NCBI GenBank assembly: GCA_035938215.1
Contig: DASZHC010000174.1
Coordinates: forward strand, 1-5,341
From: DASZHC01 sp035938215
Lineage (GTDB): Bacteria; Verrucomicrobiota; Verrucomicrobiia; Chthoniobacterales; JAFAMB01
Length of the DNA stretch: 5,341 bases
Direction of reading: 5' to 3'
Part shown: positions 1 through 4,648 of the stretch, in pieces
How the letters are laid out: every line of letters begins with the position of its first letter
Numbering within the stretch: the stretch's first letter is position 1
Notes under the pieces: model-generated
Databases searched by the model: none
What the model was told of the DNA's origin: nothing
What the model saw: the letters and a program-made list of their open reading frames with translations, nothing else
Position numbers and translations under genes: made by a program

Positions 1-242
1 ATATAATCGTGGATCGTATTCACTGAAGCCAGAGCAACACGCGCGGTCTCTGAGTTCGGCACTCCCACTCCAAAAGTCTTCTCCATGCTTACAACCAACT
101 GCAGCGCGTCAATTGAGTCCAACCCAAGACCGTCAGGGCCGAAAAGAGGCAGGTCATCGGTGATCTCCTCCTTGGGCGTGCGCAGCATCAGGTTTGTGAC
201 GAGCATTTCTTTTATTTGCTCTTTCAGTTCTTCAGACGACAT
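1..242 (-). CDS. Acyl carrier protein, C-terminus cut by window edge
   Basis: This is a small acidic acyl carrier protein, which carries growing acyl chains on a phosphopantetheine arm in the cytoplasm. Reading from the ATG at 242-240, 80 residues are visible before the left edge, so only the last part of helix 3/4 and the stop are missing. The diagnostic attachment motif is G40-L-D-S-I-D-A-L (residues 40-47), with S43 as the expected phosphopantetheine serine. It is followed by the usual helix II (QLVVSMEKTFGV). The N-terminus (SSEELKEQIKEML) is a typical helix I. No strong Shine-Dalgarno precedes the ATG. It diverges from tlyA. The short loop and the GLGLDSIDAL form resemble ACPs dedicated to specialised lipid or polyketide-like pathways as much as the housekeeping AcpP. 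The partner genes would lie left of the window, so the pathway is unknown. Confidence 0.88.
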   Translation of the reverse strand, partial: MSSEELKEQIKEMLVTNLMLRTPKEEITDDLPLFGPDGLGLDSIDALQLVVSMEKTFGVGVPNSETARVALASVNTIHDY

Positions 243-332
243 AGACGAATTCTGACAACAGGAACCGCTTAGATTTGGTGGTTTCCGCTGTTTATCAAGT
301 CTTAAATTGGCTCACAACCGAAACGCATTCAA
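243..332. promoter_or_regulatory. Divergent intergenic region between ACP and tlyA
   Basis: This 90-bp gap separates two divergent start codons and so should hold promoters for both the ACP gene and the tlyA-nadK-EIIA operon. It is more AT-rich around 270-310 than the flanking genes. I could not find hexamers close to the sigma-70 consensus with good spacing on either strand, nor a convincing operator palindrome. The assignment therefore rests on gene arrangement alone. Confidence 0.35.
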
Positions 333-1070
333 ATGGGCAAGCCGAAGCGGACACGAATCGACAAACTGCTTTTCGAGCGGAGTTATGTCGATTCGCGGGA
401 ACGCGCACAACGACTCATACTCGCGGGGCAGGTCCTTGTTGACGAACGGGTGATCGATAAGCCGGGAACATTTATAAAAGGAGATGCGGCTATACGGATC
501 GTTGGGGAGGAGAAGTACGTAGGCAGAGGAGGGCACAAACTGGAAGCCGCCCTCGATTTTTTTGGGATAGGCGTGAAAGACCTTGTTTGTCTGGATGTCG
601 GAGCCTCTACTGGGGGATTCACCGATTGTCTGCTTCAACGCGGCGCCGGAAAGGTCATCGCCGTTGATGTTGGTCATAACCAACTTGCGTGGAAAATTCG
701 CAGCGATCCCAGAGTAGAAGTCTACGAAGGCCTTAACGCCCGTACACTGGCTCCGAGAGTTATCGGAACGACTGTGCGGCTTGCGGTCGCTGATGTCTCT
801 TTTATCTCGCTCACGCTTGTTTTGGCTTCTATCCTCAGCTGCGTGGAAAACGAAGGAGCGCTGATCGCGTTAATCAAACCTCAATTTGAACTGGAGCCGC
901 ATAAGATCGGAAAAGGCGGCATCGTTCGAGACGAACAGCTGCGCCAGGATGCGGTTTTGAAAATCAAGCGCTTTGCCACTGAGCGGTTGGGACGCGAATG
1001 GGCGGGGGTCATTGATTCGCCCATCGCCGGCGCCAAAGGAAATAGGGAATTTCTAGCATGTCTTCGTTAA
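333..1070 (+). CDS. tlyA: TlyA-family rRNA (cytidine-2'-O)-methyltransferase
   Basis: This protein probably methylates ribose 2'-OH groups of rRNA cytidines using S-adenosylmethionine, as characterised TlyA proteins do; the older name hemolysin A is misleading. It has 245 residues. An N-terminal S4 RNA-binding domain spans about residues 7-60 (RIDKLLFERSYVDSRERAQ, then the GQVLVDE turn). A linker YVGRGGHKL follows, then an FtsJ/RrmJ-like Rossmann domain. SAM motif I is D88-V-G-A-S-T-G-G-F. The K-D-K-E catalytic set of the family is present as K69 (GGHKL), D154 (VADVSF), K182 (IKPQFE) and E239 (GNREF). The ATG at 333 gives the family's usual N-terminus, though no clear Shine-Dalgarno is seen. 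The protein ends soon after GNREF, which is normal for shorter members. Its last 13 bases overlap nadK, so the two are probably translationally coupled. Confidence 0.95.
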   Translation: MGKPKRTRIDKLLFERSYVDSRERAQRLILAGQVLVDERVIDKPGTFIKGDAAIRIVGEEKYVGRGGHKLEAALDFFGIGVKDLVCLDVGASTGGFTDCLLQRGAGKVIAVDVGHNQLAWKIRSDPRVEVYEGLNARTLAPRVIGTTVRLAVADVSFISLTLVLASILSCVENEGALIALIKPQFELEPHKIGKGGIVRDEQLRQDAVLKIKRFATERLGREWAGVIDSPIAGAKGNREFLACLR

Positions 1071-1921
1071 GTCTCGGGATTTATGCTCATTGGCGCAGAC
1101 CAGGAGCAGAAGCGTCGCTCAAGGCGCTGCTGTACGAATTACGCCAGCACAGCGTCGACTTCCTCCTGGAAGAGAACGCGGCGAGGCTCGTGGGACAGTC
1201 GGGTCAGCCGCTCGATGAACTGTTTTCAAGTGTCGACCTGTTCGTTGCGCTCGGGGGAGACGGCACATTGCTGCGACTTGTTCGCGATCTGCACGGAAAA
1301 ACAAAACCGGTGATGGGTATCAACTTTGGTTCCCTCGGATTTTTGACCTGTTTTGGCGGGCCGGAATTTGCCGTCGCGGCAAAAGCTCTTGCAACCGGGG
1401 ACTATCGCGTCGACGAACGGACACTGTTGCAGGGATCGATCGAGCGAAAAGGAAAGACCGTTTTTTCGCAACTTGGGTTGAACGACATCGTCATCACCCG
1501 CGGCGAACGTTCGCGCCTCATCCGGTTGGACGTTTTTATCGGTGAGACGCATTTGACCGAATACAACGCCGACGGTCTGGTGATTGCGACATCAACGGGT
1601 TCGACTGCGTACTCACTTTCCGCCGGCGGTCCTATTGTGGTGCCGGAATCTGCTGTGTTCGTCGTCACGCCGATATGTCCGCATGTACTCACAAATCGGT
1701 CCGTGATTGTACCCCATCAATCTTTGATTCGGCTCCGCCTGAGTCGTCCGGCGCAACGTCTTTCAGTCTGCATCGACGGACATGAACCCGCTCATATTCA
1801 ATCGGGCGATGTTGTTACTGTCCAGGCGGCACGAGAAAAGTTGCCGTTGCTGCTGCCAAAGAACCTGACATTTTCCGATATTCTTGGGACCAAACTGCGC
1901 TGGAGCGGTAGCGCTATATGA
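1058..1921 (+). CDS. nadK: NAD kinase
   Basis: This enzyme phosphorylates NAD+ to NADP+ with ATP or polyphosphate and so sets the cell's NADP(H) supply. It has 287 residues, a normal length for bacterial NadK. The diagnostic GGDGT motif is at residues 66-70, followed by NFGSLGFLT (89-97). The substrate-binding pair N142-D143 sits in LNDIVITRG. The conserved NADGL...STGSTAYSLSAGGP block spans 170-192 and is followed by TPICPHVLTNRS (204-215) and the C-terminal IDGH (239-242). Every core motif is intact, so it should be active. The ATG at 1058 lies inside the end of tlyA in another frame. This start gives the expected short first beta strand (SLGIYAHWRRP). Its stop overlaps the EIIA start as ATGA. 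The position between an rRNA methyltransferase and a PTS protein suggests operon expression. Confidence 0.97.
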   Translation: MSSLSLGIYAHWRRPGAEASLKALLYELRQHSVDFLLEENAARLVGQSGQPLDELFSSVDLFVALGGDGTLLRLVRDLHGKTKPVMGINFGSLGFLTCFGGPEFAVAAKALATGDYRVDERTLLQGSIERKGKTVFSQLGLNDIVITRGERSRLIRLDVFIGETHLTEYNADGLVIATSTGSTAYSLSAGGPIVVPESAVFVVTPICPHVLTNRSVIVPHQSLIRLRLSRPAQRLSVCIDGHEPAHIQSGDVVTVQAAREKLPLLLPKNLTFSDILGTKLRWSGSAI

Positions 1922-2379
1922 TCAAACTGCGAGGGACGCTGTTGCCGGATCACATACTGCTTAATCTGGATTCAGGGTCGCGGGATGAAGCGATTCGCCG
2001 GGTTGCGGAGACGCTGCGATCAGATACAAGGGTTGCCGATTGGCCGCGATTCTTTCGGACGCTGAAGGAGCGGGACGCAAACGCGAAGATCAATCTCCAA
2101 TATGGGGTCACGGTGCCGCATGCCCGAACATCCTCTGTGACCGGAATGGTAATGGCATTTGGCAGGCTCAAAGAGCCGGTAGCCGAGCCGGATGGCATGA
2201 TTCATTTTGTCACGGTGCTTGGTATTCCGGGAACAATGGATGCCGAATATCTTCGTTTGGTCGGCACGCTCATGCGCGTTTTTCGAAGTGAAAAATTGCG
2301 CCGGCGCCTACAGCAAGCAGAAAAGCCGAGTCAGATCGTCGATATCTTCGAACAGGGCGAAAGCGGGCTGTATCCATGA
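1918..2379 (+). CDS. Stand-alone PTS EIIA domain protein (fructose/nitrogen type)
   Basis: This is a single-domain phosphotransferase-system EIIA protein of the fructose/mannitol/PtsN class, 153 residues, about the usual length. The domain fills the whole protein. The expected phosphorylated histidine is H68 in VTVPHART, preceded by the family's helix FFRTLKERDAN (45-55). Later landmarks are PDGMIHFVTVLGIPG (91-105), the HLRL-like segment EYLRLVGTLMR (110-120) and LRRRLQQAEKPSQIVDIF (127-144). No EIIB, EIIC, EI or HPr gene is visible, so a regulatory role like that of EIIA-Ntr is more likely than sugar uptake; this is inference. The ATG overlaps the nadK stop by 4 bases (ATGA), a strong sign of translational coupling. 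I leave the symbol empty because PtsN orthology cannot be shown from this context. Confidence 0.92.
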   Translation: MIKLRGTLLPDHILLNLDSGSRDEAIRRVAETLRSDTRVADWPRFFRTLKERDANAKINLQYGVTVPHARTSSVTGMVMAFGRLKEPVAEPDGMIHFVTVLGIPGTMDAEYLRLVGTLMRVFRSEKLRRRLQQAEKPSQIVDIFEQGESGLYP

Positions 2380-2462
2380 AGTCAGACGCGATCGCTATTG
2401 CGAGGCAGATTGATAGTGTCGCATCTCCCAGGGGGCCGTCTGCACGGCGGCGAGATCGGTAG
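2376..2462 (+). CDS. Possible 28-codon coupled mini-ORF after EIIA
   Basis: An ATG at 2376 overlaps the EIIA stop as ATGA, exactly as EIIA overlaps nadK. It opens a frame of 28 codons ending in TAG at 2460-2462. The peptide begins MKSDAIAIARQIDSVASP and ends in an arginine-rich tail (ARRRDR). The first half looks protein-like (amphipathic). The tail runs into the left arm of the intergenic hairpin and is probably sequence of that element. It could be a genuine leader-size peptide, the 5' remnant of a former fourth operon gene interrupted by the palindromic element, or chance. I do not recognise it. Confidence 0.2.
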   Translation: MKSDAIAIARQIDSVASPRGPSARRRDR

Positions 2463-2495
2463 GGCCGGATCTCCCAGCCGGCCGATCTCGCGCCT
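2423..2495. repeat. Intergenic palindromic element / bidirectional terminator candidate
   Basis: Between the convergent EIIA and SDR genes, an 8-bp stem pairs GCGAGATC (2450-2457) with GATCTCGC (2484-2491). Inside it, GGCCGG (2463-2468) pairs with CCGGCC (2478-2483) around a 9-base loop, leaving a 5-base bulge on the left (2458-2462). A smaller hairpin lies just upstream: GCCGT (2435-2439) with ACGGC (2444-2448). The 9-mer ATCTCCCAG occurs twice (2423-2431 and 2469-2477), each followed two bases later by GGCCG. The right side runs into a pure pyrimidine tract (2493-2513, mostly C with one TTTT), so it is not a classical U-tract terminator. The internal duplication and GGCCGG-rich design suggest a REP-like dispersed repeat that may also stop transcription from both sides. 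Confidence 0.5.
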
Positions 2496-2511
2496 CCCCC
2501 CTTTTCCCCTT

Positions 2512-3270
2512 CTACTTCGACTTGCCCCGATGAATCGCCAGGGGCGCGAATGCCTGGCAAACGGGCATCATCGAGATCGTGTCGATATTCACGTGCCCCG
2601 GCCGCGTGACTACCCAGTGAACAGCGTCTGCGATATCCTCTGCGGTTAACGGTTTTGTCCCGTCATACACGTTTGAGGCGCGGTTTTCGTCCCCTTTGAA
2701 CCGCACAATCGAAAATTCTGTTTCGGCGAGTCCAGGCTCGATATCGGTCACCCGAACGGCGGTCCCCAAAAGGTCGGCCCTCAAGTTATGAGAGAATTGA
2801 GTCACGAAGGCTTTGGTGGCACCGTACACGTTGCCGCCGGGATAGGCGTGGAATGCGGCAACCGAACTGATATTGACCACATGACCTGCGTTACGCTCGA
2901 CCATGCCGGGCAGGATCAGGCGCGTGCAATAAAGGAGGCCTTTAATGTTGGTGTCAACCATTGTTTCCCAGTCTTCGATCGCCACCTTGTTCGCCGGCTC
3001 AAGGTTCAAAGATAACCCGGCGTTATTGACGAGAATCCGGATCTCCGCAAAGTCCGCAGGAAGGCTGGCTATCGCAGCTTCAACGGCGGATTTATCCCGA
3101 ACATCAAGTGCCAAGGGCAAAATCAAGTCACCGAACTTTTTTTTAAGCGACTCAATCTTATCCACACGGCGCGCGGCGGCAACCACACGGCATCCATCCT
3201 CTGCGAACCGCCGAGCGATTGCCGCGCCAAATCCCGAAGATGCTCCGGTAACGAACGCAATCATGCCCAT
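2512..3270 (-). CDS. ydfG: YdfG-type NADP-dependent short-chain dehydrogenase
   Basis: This is a classical short-chain dehydrogenase/reductase closely resembling E. coli YdfG, which oxidises L-allo-threonine and serine at C3 and reduces malonic semialdehyde with NADP(H). Numbering from the ATG at 3270 (252 residues): cofactor loop TGASSGFG (8-15), an arginine pair after strand 2 (AARR) fitting NADP preference, NNAG (82-85), DTNIKG with N108, catalytic S136 (NISS), Y149 and K153 (NVYGATKAF). The block TAVRVTDIEPGLAETEFS and the C-terminal MMPVCQAFAPLAIHR are YdfG signatures. An in-frame ATG at 3300 adds MRSTGFRRIE, which the family lacks. The ATG at 3264 matches the E. coli start exactly (S134, Y147, K151 numbering). 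I chose 3270, but 3264 is equally possible. It is the last gene of the minus-strand series, 85 bases after azoR. Confidence 0.95.
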   Translation of the reverse strand: MGMIAFVTGASSGFGAAIARRFAEDGCRVVAAARRVDKIESLKKKFGDLILPLALDVRDKSAVEAAIASLPADFAEIRILVNNAGLSLNLEPANKVAIEDWETMVDTNIKGLLYCTRLILPGMVERNAGHVVNISSVAAFHAYPGGNVYGATKAFVTQFSHNLRADLLGTAVRVTDIEPGLAETEFSIVRFKGDENRASNVYDGTKPLTAEDIADAVHWVVTRPGHVNIDTISMMPVCQAFAPLAIHRGKSK

Positions 3271-3355
3271 TTCAATTCGCCGGAACCCGGTGGATCGCAA
3301 ATGATTTCCGGGCGCAATGAGCTCGTGGCTGCGCCTTTCAGGTGACTATTGCGGG

Positions 3356-3991
3356 CTAGACAGCCCACTCTCTGGCGACGGCTGCGGCGCGTTCTTTAGC
3401 TTTTGCGACGGTCGCTTCAACCTGGGCGGGTTCGGCGATTGTTGGTTCAATAAAAATACTGGTCAGATCAGTGACGCCGACAAAGCCGAGAATCCCTGCG
3501 AGCGCCCTGCTTTGGAGATCGTATCCTTCTGCCCCGGAACCGGGACCGTATGCGCCGCCGCGAGCGTACACGGCTGCGGCTTTTTTTCCTTTGACAAGGC
3601 CGGAGTAACCTTCGGCGGGACTGAAGCTAAAGGTCAAGCCTGGTTGGACGATCACATCGATGTAGTGTTTCAAGACGTAGGGGAGACCGAAGTTCCACAT
3701 CGGCAACGAGAACAGATACCAATCCGGCGCCTTGAAACGAGCAATCACATTCTCGACCTGACGCCATGCCTGGGCCTCTTCGGCCGTATGCTGCTGTCCA
3801 TGGATAATGGCGTACTTCGCGTCGAGGACACTGCCATCGAATCTCGGCAATTCTGTTGTCCAAAGATCGAGCACATCGACCTCAAGGGAGGGATGCTCGC
3901 TGCGAAGCGTCTCGAGGAAGGTTTTGGCGACTTCGATTGACTTGGAACGCGTTTTTCTTGGAGAGGCCTCGATATAGAGCAATTTAGCCAT
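3356..3991 (-). CDS. azoR: FMN-dependent NADH-azoreductase (quinone reductase)
   Basis: This is a flavodoxin-fold oxidoreductase of the AzoR family, which uses NAD(P)H and FMN for two-electron reduction of quinones and, in assays, azo dyes. In cells it probably detoxifies electrophiles. It has 211 residues, against about 200 for E. coli AzoR. FMN-binding landmarks are the phosphate loop S10-P-R-K-T-R-S-K-S (10-18), the isoalloxazine loop PMWNFGLPYVLKHYID (97-112) and ARGGAYGPGS (143-152). GILGFVGV (166-173) is the typical late helix-strand turn. The start MAKLLYIEASPR is the expected first beta strand, so the ATG at 3991 is well supported, although no Shine-Dalgarno is visible. It lies 93 bases downstream of a same-strand marR gene. 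The gap carries palindromic operator-like sequences, so repression by that MarR protein, relieved by quinones or other electrophiles, is the likely control (inference). Confidence 0.94.
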   Translation of the reverse strand: MAKLLYIEASPRKTRSKSIEVAKTFLETLRSEHPSLEVDVLDLWTTELPRFDGSVLDAKYAIIHGQQHTAEEAQAWRQVENVIARFKAPDWYLFSLPMWNFGLPYVLKHYIDVIVQPGLTFSFSPAEGYSGLVKGKKAAAVYARGGAYGPGSGAEGYDLQSRALAGILGFVGVTDLTSIFIEPTIAEPAQVEATVAKAKERAAAVAREWAV

Positions 3992-4033
3992 AGGAACGAT
4001 TGAGCGGGTTAAGGGAACAGGAGAATTTCGCCG

Positions 4034-4070
4034 AATATCTTGTCATCAAGCTGCATGGCATCAAGATATT
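4034..4070 (-). promoter_or_regulatory. Candidate MarR operator upstream of azoR
   Basis: A perfect 9-bp inverted repeat, AATATCTTG (4034-4042) and CAAGATATT (4062-4070), flanks a 19-base spacer 43 bases upstream of the azoR start. Within it, 4036-4053 reads TATCTTGTCATCAAGCTG, an imperfect palindrome with a CTTG-N4-CAAG core. The right arm contains ATCAAGATAT (4060-4069), identical to a 10-mer found before marR (4567-4576). The layout fits two adjacent repressor sites. Binding by the neighbouring MarR protein is inferred. Confidence 0.55.
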
Positions 4071-4084
4071 TTTCAATTAATTTT

Positions 4085-4552
4085 TTAGCCCCACGCATGC
4101 GAAAGTGCTTCGGAATGTTTGCCGATCTTCTTCAAAAGGGTTTCCAGCGCTGTTCGTTCCGTTGCCGATAACGGTTCAAAAGCTTTTTCCAAGTGCTCTG
4201 AATGCACTTTAAAGATCCTTTCGATTAACCTGCGGCCTGTTGCTGTGAGTTGCACGAAAGTGACGCGCCGATCTTTCGGGCAGCGCTGCCGCCGCACGAA
4301 GCGTTTTTTTTCCAAACGATCGATCGCTGTGGTGATGGATCCGCTCGTGAGCATGATCTTACGTCCGATCGTGTTCACCGGAAGCGGGCCTTTGTGCAAA
4401 AGCATCTCCAGTATCGCAAAGTCGGTCAGACCAAGGCCGGAAGCGGAAATGCTGCGCGCGTCCACCTCTCTCAGGGAGTGGTAAGACTTCATAAAGATCA
4501 GCCAAAGATGGGCACCGGAAAGATCGGCCGAATCGATGCGAGAATCAGTCAC
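4085..4552 (-). CDS. MarR-family winged-helix transcriptional regulator
   Basis: This is a MarR-type dimeric DNA-binding repressor of 155 residues, a normal family length. Helix 1 (HLWLIFMKSYHSLREV, 15-30) and the C-terminal helices (ERIFKVHSEHLEKAFEPL and ATERTALETLLKKIGKH) should form the dimer interface. The winged helix runs from GLTDFAILEMLLHKG (41-55) through the recognition helix LTSGSITTAIDRLEKKRFV (68-86) to the wing CPKDRRVTFVQLT (91-103), with the conserved D94-x-R96 motif. The start is GTG at 4552; an in-frame stop lies 12 bases upstream, and starting later would remove helix 1, so GTG is secure. The only cysteine is C91, just before the wing, a possible but unproven redox-sensing residue. 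Operator-like palindromes before this gene and before azoR suggest autoregulation and control of azoR. In B. subtilis, MhqR and YodB control azoreductases in a comparable way. Confidence 0.94.
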   Translation of the reverse strand: MTDSRIDSADLSGAHLWLIFMKSYHSLREVDARSISASGLGLTDFAILEMLLHKGPLPVNTIGRKIMLTSGSITTAIDRLEKKRFVRRQRCPKDRRVTFVQLTATGRRLIERIFKVHSEHLEKAFEPLSATERTALETLLKKIGKHSEALSHAWG

Positions 4553-4557
4553 AGTTT

Positions 4558-4575
4558 TATCTAGCTATCAAGATA
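4558..4575 (-). promoter_or_regulatory. Candidate MarR operator upstream of marR
   Basis: The 18-base sequence TATCTAGCTATCAAGATA is an imperfect palindrome in which 7 of 9 base pairs match. It sits 6-23 bases upstream of the marR GTG, where a bound dimer would block transcription or its early elongation. Its right half ATCAAGATA, extended by one base to the 10-mer ATCAAGATAT, recurs upstream of azoR. The two sites together suggest a consensus near TATCTTGATATCAAGATA. That this MarR binds here is inferred from position and symmetry. Confidence 0.55.
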
Positions 4576-4648
4576 TCGTGTGCGCAACTGTTTTCGGAGT
4601 CCTTTTGAATGCAGCCGTCCGCGTATCCGAATCGCGCTTGCCTCGGCC

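Noticed and set aside
312..683. 123-codon minus-strand frame covering the tlyA start and the divergent gap
   Set aside because: It is antisense to the well-supported S4 and SAM-binding parts of tlyA and shows no recognisable domain.
333..1070. TlyA read as a hemolysin
   Set aside because: There is no signal peptide, membrane segment or toxin repeat. S4 plus the FtsJ fold with the K-D-K-E set indicates an rRNA methyltransferase.
3313..3353. Inverted repeat CGCAAT/ATTGCG between azoR and ydfG as a terminator
   Set aside because: The stem is only 6 bp with a 29-base loop and no T-tract, so it is within chance expectation.
3317..3940. 207-codon plus-strand frame with many Cys, Gly and Phe residues
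   Set aside because: It is the complement of azoR, whose motifs are all intact. The odd composition is what a shadow of a GC-rich gene gives.
3984..4061. 25-codon minus-strand leader frame starting inside the operator and ending over the azoR start (ATGGCTAA)
   Set aside because: A stop overlapping the azoR start would allow coupling, but a frame of this length is common by chance and the peptide has no attenuator-like codon run.
4119..4564. Two overlapping plus-strand frames of 121 and 104 codons
   Set aside because: They lie antisense to the clear MarR gene and have low-complexity Arg/Ser composition without domain features.
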